Assembly (NCBI GenBank): GCA_022560555.1
Contig: JADFSZ010000002.1
Location: 1 to 35,842, forward strand
Direction of reading: 5' to 3'
Source: PVC group bacterium
Lineage (GTDB): Bacteria; GCA-001730085; JADFSZ01
DNA length: 35,842 nt
Positions 17,564 to 25,558 of the stretch are shown here, piece by piece. Numbering within the stretch: the stretch's first letter is position 1; every line of letters begins with the position of its first letter. The notes below the pieces were generated by a model. The model saw only the letters and a program-made list of their open reading frames with translations, was not told where the DNA came from and ran no database searches. Position numbers and translations under genes: made by a program.

Positions 17564-18052
17564 TTATTCCACGCTGTTAAACCAATCCAGGTCTTCAATG
17601 AGTGTCACGGCTTGGGCTTCCGGGAGCCCCTCAGGTTCCGAAAGAGTCGCCTCTGTTAGCTGGTAAGCCAAAATGCGAACTTCCAGAGGATCTGTTTGAA
17701 GATCCACCGTTCTCTTTATACGCCAGTACTTTTTGTTCAGTGTAACGGGAGCCTCATCCAGGGGCGGATCCCAAACATCGCCTAAAGCTTTTAGTTGGGC
17801 CTCCGTAAGCCCCATGTTTTTAACTTTTTCCATTCCTTCCTGGATCAGATATCTGGCGGTAGTCAAGTCCTGATCCATAGACACTTGTTCCAAAGAAGCT
17901 GTAAACATGCGCATGAGAGGAACAAACACAATGGCAATTACGGCAAGCGTGATGAGAAGCTCGATGAATGTAAAACCCTTTTTAGTTCGGAGGGCAAAAC
18001 GCATTCTCTGTGATCTCTGTGTGCTCTGTGGTGAAGGTCTTAAAAAAGTCAT
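17564..18052 (-). CDS. Minor pseudopilin, GspI/PilV-like
   Basis: A 162-residue prepilin-type protein. The cleavage site is KKG followed by FTFIELLITLAVIAIVFVP, with the family glutamate at +5. The rest is a small domain of about 110 residues ending in LIEDLDWF. The ATG at 18052 overlaps the stop of the large beta-helix gene by four bases. An ATG at 18004 (MRFALRTKKG) would give a more usual 10-residue leader, and the 16 extra residues are encoded by a CACAGAG-type repeat, so the shorter start may be the true one. With the next gene it likely forms a pseudopilus tip pair. Confidence 0.8.
   Translation of the reverse strand: MTFLRPSPQSTQRSQRMRFALRTKKGFTFIELLITLAVIAIVFVPLMRMFTASLEQVSMDQDLTTARYLIQEGMEKVKNMGLTEAQLKALGDVWDPPLDEAPVTLNKKYWRIKRTVDLQTDPLEVRILAYQLTEATLSEPEGLPEAQAVTLIEDLDWFNSVE
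18006..18035. repeat. CTCTGTG-type short repeat
   Basis: Three close copies of CTCTGTG with variable one- to three-base joins. On the minus strand this reads as CACAGAG units. The repeat lies between the first and second possible starts of the minor pseudopilin gene. I recall similar CACAGAG-rich tracts at gene edges in many environmental bacterial genomes, but cannot check this here. Confidence 0.6.
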
Positions 18053-21000
18053 GGAATTTCTCGATAAAGCTGCACGCCCACACCGGTCCTGGAAACGGTA
18101 CCAAACTGCACGGTCCCATCTTGCGGAATCAGGATGGGATCCGACGTTGGTGTTACTGTAACGGTTTCTGCCTCATCATCCGTTACGGCGATCGTGGCTT
18201 TGCCCTGCGACACACTCACAGCAATGGTTTCGGCTGGTGATGTCGCGGAGGCGTTATCCGCCAGAAACTCTTCTAAAACAATGATGAAAATGGTCGCACT
18301 ATCTTGTAAAAGAATCTCCCCGTTGGCATCGAGCAGCTGCACGTTTACGCTTACCGTCCCGACCGGACCGGAGGTTGAAATAACCTGAATCGTCCCCTGT
18401 TTAATAGTGATAGCTTCAGAGTCTCCCGTTACCGTTGTGTGTACGGTATCTGTGACGGTTAATGTTGTTTCAATCTCATCCGATCCGGCACTGGTTTCAA
18501 ACAAATGTATACCTGCATCCACAGCAGTGAATGTATAATCATCGGGAAGTGCCAGATCATCTCCCGCGAAGGTGACGGTTCCCTGATAATTGGATATGCT
18601 TGCGTCATTAAAATCCCGCGCGGTGACGATGGCTGAGAATTCCTCATCAATGTAAAAGTATGTTCGGAACGCCGGAATGGCCGATAGTGTTAAGAGTAAA
18701 TCCTTGGGAATAAATGTGATCTCAACGGAAATTCCCGTTTGAGTTGTGAGGGTCGTATCCGTGGACGTGATCGTGATCGTTCCCCATTTGTCATAGATCA
18801 TGTCCGTGATGACGGCAACACCGTTCGTCCAATTGGTAGATGAAAGAGTTGTCGTGTTTAAGGCTCCGGATTGATCGGCCGCGGGCGAAATCGTATTCAC
18901 AGTTAAAGTGGTCGAGCCCAAATAATTCGGGCATGGGACTCCGGCGGCATTGCGAGCCGTTACGGTTAATGTAAAAGGTTTATTGACGGTGTGAAGCGCG
19001 GACGCGGTATCATCCAGTTCTGTTCCCACAACTGTAAAGTCAAACGGGACAAACAAAATGTTTCCGGTAATACCCGTGACCGTGGGATCGCTTGCATCCG
19101 TTGCTGTGATCGTAATTGTCCCACAATCCGAAAAAGTTTGATTCGTCAAGGTGGCGACTCCTTCAACAAACGCGGAGGTGGATGTCACGCCTAAAGTGGC
19201 CAAGCCGGAATCCGGTGACACGAAACTAACCGTCATGTTTGCTGTTCCGGAATAACCCGTGAAGACGCCCCCTGTATTGTCTAAAGCCGTAATGGTTATG
19301 GTAAAATTAGTTCCGGCAATTTGCGGGCTAGAAACTGTGACGGAAAATGAGTTCACATTCGTACTGATGGTGAATTGTTGTGTGGCATCGGTCCATCCTT
19401 GGGACGGATTTTCCGAAGCGGTAAGGGTCGGGGTACCGACTTGCGAATCCCGGTAATAAAATTCGGCCGTGCTTTGCCCTGAGGAGATGGTGATTTGTGT
19501 GATGGTTGTTGCAAATGAACTGTTATCGGAAAATGTTCCTTGCGCGGATGAACTTGTGAGATCCAGCACAGTGTCTGACGAGACATTAACGGCATCACCG
19601 GAAGAGTTTTGGGTCTGTACAGTGATCACGCTTGAGATCTGATTTTGAACTAATGTTTGGGGTGATGTCGTAAAAACAATCTGACTGATAGCATCAATAA
19701 TTATATCAGCTGACACAGCCGTATCTTGATCAATCGTGATGCTTCCGCCCAACGTTTGCGTTTTAATCGAATAAGTTCCCGTTGAACCCGCCGAGCTTGG
19801 ATTCGTGATACTGTTAATCTGGAAACTGACAGCTGTTGAACTCGAAACTTTTGTTCCGCCGCTTCTGGTGATCGTGATCACATCATTGGTGCCGTCCCCG
19901 TTGGATGTTGCGACGGAGAAACTTCCGTCAATGCCTGATGCCGAGGACACGGTATCCGAACCCGTTCCGTTAAACCCGGACGGAAAATCAATAACAATCA
20001 AACCATTGATCGGAATCACATTGGCTGTGGTAAAACTGATCGTCACGAGACCCTCCGCACCTGCCGAGAGAGAGTCTGGCTCGACATCCGTGCTTGTGAG
20101 TGTTCCCGGGACAAAAAACCAGTTCGTGTTTCCACCGCTGTCGGTTGAATTTGTGGCAAAAATATCTTGGCCCGTCGCATTGGAGTCTTTCACATCGACA
20201 AAATCGGCTTGATACGTGGCCCCGGTGTTGACGTTAAGTGTCCAAGCAGAGTTGTTTTGATCACTTTTTAGTGTGACAAGGCTCCCTGATGATCCCGTAA
20301 AATTGATGGCGGCACCGCTCGCAACGGAAACGGTATCGGCATTATCGATTGTATACGTAAAACCTCCGTCAAAATCCAAGGTCCCGGCCGTCACGGTAAT
20401 ATTTTGAATCCCGGTACAGGTTCCTGTCAGAGTCACGGTCCCTGAAGATTTATTGATCGTGAGATTATCCTGAAAATCTCCGCCGGAATTTCCCGTAATT
20501 GTTTGATCTCCCGTGGCTGTTAAAGACAAACTTGTGGTACCCCCGTCGGCAGAAGCGCCGACGGTCACGTTGCCCTCAGGCGCCAGTGTCCCTCCGTTGA
20601 TCGTGTAGTTTGTCAGACTTAATGTTCCGGTGATTGTCAGCGTCGTTCCGGCGCCAATCGTTACGGTCTTGTTACCCCCCCCGGAATCAAAGGTAAGATG
20701 ATTAAAGCTCATGGATCCTGTTATATTCAAATTATTGTCCGCAAAGACCACCGTGGAGCTCCCGGCATCCACGGTTCCCTGGGTATACGTCCAATCACTG
20801 CCTGTTCGAATGATGCTGGCCAATGTCAGTGTTCCCGATGATTTATTGATGTTGACAGCGGGACATTCTCCTGTTGAGGCCGATCCGCCGCCGGTAAACG
20901 TTTGAGCTGATGTACCTGAAATATCAAGTGTCGCTGATCCTCCGTCAAACGTTGTGGCCAGATTGATAGCTCCTTTGCTTCCCAGCGTTCCCGTGTTCAC

Positions 21001-21633
21001 GGTTCCGTCTGTCAGATTCAGTGTTCCGTTGACTGTGAGTGTTTGCCCGGAAGAAATCGTAAATGTTTTGTTTGCGTTAAACGTGACATTATTGAATACG
21101 GCACTGCCCGGACTGATCGTGAGGTTATTCGTATCAAATTCCACGGTCCCCGAATTATGTGTAAACGTTCCGGAAGAAAACGTAAAAGCTTTAGCACAAA
21201 ACATTGTCCCGGACGTGGATGTAAAACTAGCACCGTTCACAGTGAATGTTCCGTTCACATCAATCGTGGAGGACCCTCCGGTAAATGTTCCGCCCGTAAA
21301 AGCGGCATTCCCTGTTCCGACGGTAAAGCTGTTCGCCCCTTGAGAAAGCGTTGTTGTGTTCCCGCTTTGCATGTCGAGGCCTCTCACATTGACCGTTTGA
21401 TCAACAGTGCAGATTCCTCCGCCGGAGCTGCCGTCAAAAAACGCCTTATCCGACGACCCGGGTACGGATTGATTTCCCGCCCCTCCGGACATGTTTGACC
21501 AATGCGCGGTGTCCGACCAATTCCCGGTCCCTCCGATCCAATAGCGATTCGCGGCCCATGACTCGCGCGGACAAAACGCAATAACCAAAAAGACAAAAAG
21601 AAAAACCTTTTTTGAAAAAAACCCTTTTATCAT
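18049..21633 (-). CDS. Large secreted beta-helix / Ig-like repeat surface protein
   Basis: An 1194-residue exported protein rich in Gly, Ser, Thr and Asn. Residues 1-27 are a Sec signal peptide ending WAA. It begins with NRYWIGGTGNWSDTAHWS, a motif that opens many large bacterial surface proteins. Residues of about 70-500 look like a right-handed beta-helix (repeated short TLTVNGTLNLT-like strands). Residues of about 505-650 form one beta-sandwich-like unit, and about 655-1190 several bacterial Ig/invasin-like units. No LPXTG, PEP-CTERM, type IX or autotransporter C-terminus is visible. The gene lies between gspE and the minor pseudopilins, and its stop overlaps the next start, so it is probably the cargo or tip adhesin of the machine encoded around it. 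The start has a weak ribosome site. Confidence 0.8.
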   Translation of the reverse strand: MIKGFFSKKVFLFVFLVIAFCPRESWAANRYWIGGTGNWSDTAHWSNMSGGAGNQSVPGSSDKAFFDGSSGGGICTVDQTVNVRGLDMQSGNTTTLSQGANSFTVGTGNAAFTGGTFTGGSSTIDVNGTFTVNGASFTSTSGTMFCAKAFTFSSGTFTHNSGTVEFDTNNLTISPGSAVFNNVTFNANKTFTISSGQTLTVNGTLNLTDGTVNTGTLGSKGAINLATTFDGGSATLDISGTSAQTFTGGGSASTGECPAVNINKSSGTLTLASIIRTGSDWTYTQGTVDAGSSTVVFADNNLNITGSMSFNHLTFDSGGGNKTVTIGAGTTLTITGTLSLTNYTINGGTLAPEGNVTVGASADGGTTSLSLTATGDQTITGNSGGDFQDNLTINKSSGTVTLTGTCTGIQNITVTAGTLDFDGGFTYTIDNADTVSVASGAAINFTGSSGSLVTLKSDQNNSAWTLNVNTGATYQADFVDVKDSNATGQDIFATNSTDSGGNTNWFFVPGTLTSTDVEPDSLSAGAEGLVTISFTTANVIPINGLIVIDFPSGFNGTGSDTVSSASGIDGSFSVATSNGDGTNDVITITRSGGTKVSSSTAVSFQINSITNPSSAGSTGTYSIKTQTLGGSITIDQDTAVSADIIIDAISQIVFTTSPQTLVQNQISSVITVQTQNSSGDAVNVSSDTVLDLTSSSAQGTFSDNSSFATTITQITISSGQSTAEFYYRDSQVGTPTLTASENPSQGWTDATQQFTISTNVNSFSVTVSSPQIAGTNFTITITALDNTGGVFTGYSGTANMTVSFVSPDSGLATLGVTSTSAFVEGVATLTNQTFSDCGTITITATDASDPTVTGITGNILFVPFDFTVVGTELDDTASALHTVNKPFTLTVTARNAAGVPCPNYLGSTTLTVNTISPAADQSGALNTTTLSSTNWTNGVAVITDMIYDKWGTITITSTDTTLTTQTGISVEITFIPKDLLLTLSAIPAFRTYFYIDEEFSAIVTARDFNDASISNYQGTVTFAGDDLALPDDYTFTAVDAGIHLFETSAGSDEIETTLTVTDTVHTTVTGDSEAITIKQGTIQVISTSGPVGTVSVNVQLLDANGEILLQDSATIFIIVLEEFLADNASATSPAETIAVSVSQGKATIAVTDDEAETVTVTPTSDPILIPQDGTVQFGTVSRTGVGVQLYREIP

Positions 21634-21679
21634 TTTTTATGTTTTCTTGTTTATTTTGAAAGGGGTCGTGAAATTTTAA

Positions 21680-23386
21680 TCAGACATCTCGGGTAACTCT
21701 CAAGACTTCACTTAAACTTGTCAGACCCTGCAGAACTTTTTCAACACCGTTTTGCTGCAAGGTCTTCATTCCCGTTGATTGGGCCGCGGCTTTCACCTCA
21801 TGAGCGGGAGCCTTTTGGTCAATGAGTTCTTTAATCCGGTTATCCGTAAGAAATATTTCGAAAAGGCTTGTGCGTCCTTTGTATCCTAGTTTGAGGCAGG
21901 CTTTACACCCTTCGGCCCGATAAATTTTCTTCCCCTCAAGCTCTGTCAACGTACCGGCCATTCCGGCCCAGTCGCTCGGATGCGGTATAAATTCTTTTTT
22001 GCATTTCGGACACAATTTTCTCACAAGTCGTTGGGCCGCGACGCCCAAAAGAGACGCTGAAATCAGGTACGGCTCAATTCCGATATCCACCAACCTGGCG
22101 ACAGCCGCCGCGGCATCATTGGTGTGCAGCGTGGAAAAAACAAGGTGACCTGTCAACGCGGCATGAATGGCGATGTCGGCGGTTTCTCTATCCCGGATCT
22201 CTCCGATCATGATGATATCCGGATCGAGCCGAAGCATGGAACGCAGCCCCGTCGCGAATGTGAACCCGGCCTTGGCATTGACTTGCGCTTGATTGACCCG
22301 CGGGATCGTGTATTCAATCGGATCCTCCAGGGTCACAATATTTTTTTTCAGATCATTGATGGTGTTTAAAATCGCGTACAGCGTTGTGCTTTTTCCCGTT
22401 CCTGTCGGGCCTGTGACTAAGATCATTCCGTGCGGCCGGTTAATAAGATCCTTGATTTTATTAAGGTCATCGCCTTGAAATCCCAATTGATCAAGGTTCA
22501 TGATGCCTTGAGATTTATCCAAAATGCGTATGGACACGTGCTCGCCGTACAGCGTCGGGAAGGTTGCGATCCTCAGATCGACTTCTTTTCCAGAGATGTT
22601 TGTCTGAACACGCCCGTCCTCCGGCAAACGGCTTTGCGCGATATCCATCTCGGCTAAAATCTTAATGCGGGACACGATCGCCCTGTACAATTTTGCCGGG
22701 GGTGGTTTCACGTCATGAAGAATTCCGTCAATCCTCATCCGGCAATACGTCGTTCTTTCATGCGGCTCGAGATGAATGTCACTTGCGCCCGATTTCACGG
22801 CATCCTCAATGATCTGATCAACGATTTTTTTCACCACCGCCTGTTCCACATCATCAACAAACGAAGGCGTTTTTTCTAAAACTGCTTTGTCGCCTTGGGA
22901 TGGTCCCTGAGGGCTTGTTGGAGTCTGTAGAGGGGTGATCTTTTGTGTCGGCACACCACCATAAAATTTATCAATGGCCGCTCTAATGCCTGACGGGGTC
23001 GCGATCATCGATTTAATTCTTAGATTTCCTGTCAGCTGGGTTATTTCATCGATCAGGCTAATGTTAAGAGGATTGGCCATGGCCACGTTTAACGTTTGTC
23101 CGAGCTGAAAAACGGGAATCACCTCCAGGCGACGCGCCTCCTCCTCAGGAATTAAGGTTAGGGCCTCCTCCTCCACCTGGTAAGTTGATAAATCTATAAA
23201 AGGGAATCCGAGCTGATCAGAGAGAATTTTGGCAATATCTTCTTCAGTCGCGAATTGATTGCGCACAATGATCTCTCCGATCTTTTTATTGGTCCGCTTT
23301 TGCTCTCGGAGCACCTCATCCAGCTGAACCTGGGTGATGATGCCTTGTTCAACCAAAATTTCTCCGATCAATCCTCGTTTGGCCAT
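21680..23386 (-). CDS. gspE: GspE/PilB-type secretion ATPase
   Basis: The cytoplasmic hexameric motor that drives pseudopilus assembly. It has 568 residues. Residues 5-30 match the MshEN c-di-GMP-binding motif (LIGEILVEQGIITQVQLDEV), and a second related motif follows at about residues 34-60. The ATPase core has Walker A GPTGTGKS (326-333), the Asp box EDPIEY (354-359), Walker B IMIGEIRD (392-399) and the His box STLHTNDA. A four-cysteine zinc site is present (C459, C462, C494, C497). The AGAGGA ribosome site supports the ATG. It follows the PilX-like gene by 43 bases. Complete and probably functional; whether it serves secretion or pili cannot be told from sequence. Confidence 0.96.
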   Translation of the reverse strand: MAKRGLIGEILVEQGIITQVQLDEVLREQKRTNKKIGEIIVRNQFATEEDIAKILSDQLGFPFIDLSTYQVEEEALTLIPEEEARRLEVIPVFQLGQTLNVAMANPLNISLIDEITQLTGNLRIKSMIATPSGIRAAIDKFYGGVPTQKITPLQTPTSPQGPSQGDKAVLEKTPSFVDDVEQAVVKKIVDQIIEDAVKSGASDIHLEPHERTTYCRMRIDGILHDVKPPPAKLYRAIVSRIKILAEMDIAQSRLPEDGRVQTNISGKEVDLRIATFPTLYGEHVSIRILDKSQGIMNLDQLGFQGDDLNKIKDLINRPHGMILVTGPTGTGKSTTLYAILNTINDLKKNIVTLEDPIEYTIPRVNQAQVNAKAGFTFATGLRSMLRLDPDIIMIGEIRDRETADIAIHAALTGHLVFSTLHTNDAAAAVARLVDIGIEPYLISASLLGVAAQRLVRKLCPKCKKEFIPHPSDWAGMAGTLTELEGKKIYRAEGCKACLKLGYKGRTSLFEIFLTDNRIKELIDQKAPAHEVKAAAQSTGMKTLQQNGVEKVLQGLTSLSEVLRVTRDV

Positions 23387-23429
23387 AGTGATTTTGTCCT
23401 CTTTGATGACTCCGTTTTTATTCTTGTGT

Positions 23430-23828
23430 CTAAATCGCGGTGTATTGGATTTGCACCGTTCTTTGGACGCGGTTAAATTCTCCCGTTGCCGTGATAGTCG
23501 CGTTTTGAAAATCGTGTTCAGCCCAAAAATAACCTTGATCCAATTCGGTTTTCACAATATTGCCGGTTCCGTTATGATCAAGATCCGTGTCGTATCTCAA
23601 TTCCCAAATGGATTTCGCAATCCCCGCTTCCGCGAGATACAAAGCCCGAAGCCGATCAAATTGCATCTGCGAATAAAGAATGCGGGAATACAGTATCGCC
23701 ACAAGAGCCGTTCCTAAAAGCGCGAGAAACGTTAATATAATAATCGTCGTAAGCAAAATCACCCCCCGGTTTCGGAGCGTATGTCCGTTGCGACAAAGCC
23801 GGGTTTTACCATTCCAATGGAATCTCAC
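23430..23828 (-). CDS. PilX/GspK-like membrane-anchored pseudopilus protein
   Basis: A protein of about 132 residues. A basic N-terminus ends RNRG and is followed by the hydrophobic helix VILLTTIIILTFLALLGTALVAI. Then comes LRALYLAEAGIAKSIWEL, which is typical of the PilX/GspK N-terminal region. The +5 glutamate of pseudopilins is missing, as in GspK-type proteins. The frame is open to 23954, but that start would lie deep inside gspG. I chose the GTG at 23828, which overlaps gspG by 23 bases; this start is uncertain. It is shorter than normal GspK (about 300 residues), so PilX is the nearer comparison. Confidence 0.7.
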   Translation of the reverse strand: MRFHWNGKTRLCRNGHTLRNRGVILLTTIIILTFLALLGTALVAILYSRILYSQMQFDRLRALYLAEAGIAKSIWELRYDTDLDHNGTGNIVKTELDQGYFWAEHDFQNATITATGEFNRVQRTVQIQYTAI

Positions 23829-24288
23829 CTTTAATATCTCCCCATGTGTCGTCCAGAGGCTGATCGATATTAATAAACACGTCGGCCTTATCCGTATAAT
23901 ACACCCATCCGCCGTTGCGCTTTCCCGGACGATCTTTTGATTTAAGATCGACAAACAGGGAACTGCCGGATTTGGCGCTCATCATTTCCAGAGGAAGTTT
24001 TTTCAGATACGGTTTTTCGATCCCCGCGTCCGTGTAGGTTTTCTCTAAAAGATCATTCAAGCTCTTCGGATAATATCCTTCTTTGGCGCGAAAGAGCATG
24101 ATGCGGGTACGCAGTGTGTCCAGATTGGCTTTGGACGCGGCTACGCGGGCCTCTGTGTCAAACCCGATAAAATTCGGAATCATGGTCGCGGCTAAAATGG
24201 CAATGATCGAAATCACGATCAAAAGTTCAATCAATGTAAATCCCCGACGGCCAGCGGGGGAATATTTAAGAAATGTTCGTCTCATCAT
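23806..24288 (-). CDS. gspG: Major pseudopilin, GspG-like
   Basis: A 160-residue prepilin. The type III signal is AGRRG followed by FTLIELLIVISIIAILAATMIPNF, with cleavage after glycine and Glu at +5. The EARVAASKANLDTLRTRIMLFRAKEGYYP segment that follows is characteristic of major pseudopilins and PilA-like proteins of the GspG type. The C-terminal part is a compact beta domain with GGWVYYTDKADVFINID. A clear AAGGAG ribosome site lies before the first of two ATGs. It sits between gspF and the PilX-like gene, so it is likely the main shaft subunit. No prepilin peptidase gene is seen in the window, so processing depends on one elsewhere. Confidence 0.88.
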   Translation of the reverse strand: MMRRTFLKYSPAGRRGFTLIELLIVISIIAILAATMIPNFIGFDTEARVAASKANLDTLRTRIMLFRAKEGYYPKSLNDLLEKTYTDAGIEKPYLKKLPLEMMSAKSGSSLFVDLKSKDRPGKRNGGWVYYTDKADVFINIDQPLDDTWGDIKGEIPLEW

Positions 24289-24338
24289 TCTTCTCCTTAT
24301 TTCTTTTAACGAAACAGTTTTTTCAATAAAACAGTTTT

Positions 24339-25556
24339 TTAATGAAATAATTTAATCAAATTAAAAATCGGCATCAAAATAGATAGAGCAATAAAAGCCA
24401 CGACCCCACCCATCACGAGGAGCAAGGCCGGTTCTAAAATGGTGGCCATATTTTTCAGCGCGTACTCAACTTCCCGATCATAGAAGGTGGCTGCTTCCTG
24501 GAGCATTTGATCCAATGATCCGCTTTTCTCGCCCATAACAACCATCTGTGTAACAGCCTGAGGAAAAATGCCGCTGGTGATCAAAGGTTCGCTCAATGGG
24601 GCGCCTTCTGAAATCGCGAAACGGATCCCTTCCATTTTTTTCGCGATAAACTGATTCCCGGCGACTTTCTCAACCGTCATGAGGGCTTCCGTGATAGGAA
24701 CACCCGTATGGAGCAAAACTCCCAGGGTTCGTGTCACACGCGCAACGATCCCTTTCAATTGTAACGATCCAAAAAGAGGTATTTTCAAAATCCAAGTATC
24801 CACACGCAAGCGCCCATGGGCGGTTTTGATATACCGTTTGATCCATAAGACCGCCAAGATTACGGCCGCGATCGCGCCAAACCAAAATCGTCGAAAAAAG
24901 AGGCTTGCCCCAAGCAAAAATTGCGTGGACAAAGGCAGATCTGTATCATACGCTTCAAAAATGACCGTGAATTTTGGAACCGTATTGACCAAAAGGAACC
25001 CGACGATACCGATTGCGGCCAGAGCTAAAAACACCGGATAGGTCATAGCCGTCCGGATTCGGATCTTAAACTCATATTCACGCGCGTACATGTCCGCCGT
25101 TCTTTCCAAAACATCATCCAGGATTCCGCCGGTTTCTCCAACACGGACCATACTCACGAACAGATCCGTAAAAATATCCGGATGTTTCCTCAAGGACTCC
25201 GAAAAGGAGTCTCCTCCTTCTAAATCTCTCGCGACTTTGCCGAGAGTTTTCTTCAATTTTCGATTCTTGGTTTGCTCTTCTAAGCTTTTAACGGCACTCA
25301 CTATGGGAATTCCGGCTTTTATGAGGGCTGCGAGCTGCCGGGTTAAAAAAACAATCTCGGTTTTATGAGACTGGGTCAGGATCTGATAGACATCGTTCCA
25401 CCACTCTTTCAGACCTCTTTGTTTTGTTTGGAGGGAGATGACGCTGTACCCCAAAGAACGCAGCCTCACGGCCGCGGCCATATCATCCTGGGCTTCAATT
25501 GTTGATGAGAACATTTCTCCGTCCTTATCACGGACTTTGTAAAAAAAGAGAGGCAT
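24339..25556 (-). CDS. gspF: GspF/PilC inner-membrane platform protein
   Basis: A 405-residue polytopic protein with two repeated cytoplasmic domains (about residues 70-190 and 270-390). Three hydrophobic segments lie at about 170-190, 220-240 and 375-395. Family blocks are FLTRQLAALIKAGIPIVSAV, VRVGETGGILDDVLERTADMY, and their repeat in the second half: VTRTLGVLLHTGVPITEAL and VVMGEKSGSLDQML. It forms the membrane platform on which GspE works. I chose the ATG at 25556, two bases after the secretin stop; a TTG overlapping that stop would add two residues. Confidence 0.95.
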   Translation of the reverse strand: MPLFFYKVRDKDGEMFSSTIEAQDDMAAAVRLRSLGYSVISLQTKQRGLKEWWNDVYQILTQSHKTEIVFLTRQLAALIKAGIPIVSAVKSLEEQTKNRKLKKTLGKVARDLEGGDSFSESLRKHPDIFTDLFVSMVRVGETGGILDDVLERTADMYAREYEFKIRIRTAMTYPVFLALAAIGIVGFLLVNTVPKFTVIFEAYDTDLPLSTQFLLGASLFFRRFWFGAIAAVILAVLWIKRYIKTAHGRLRVDTWILKIPLFGSLQLKGIVARVTRTLGVLLHTGVPITEALMTVEKVAGNQFIAKKMEGIRFAISEGAPLSEPLITSGIFPQAVTQMVVMGEKSGSLDQMLQEAATFYDREVEYALKNMATILEPALLLVMGGVVAFIALSILMPIFNLIKLFH

Positions 25557-25558
25557 TG

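Noticed and set aside
20954-21498. Long plus-strand open frames opposite the large surface protein
   Set aside because: The repetitive Gly/Thr/Ser coding strand leaves few stops on the other strand; the translations are low complexity.
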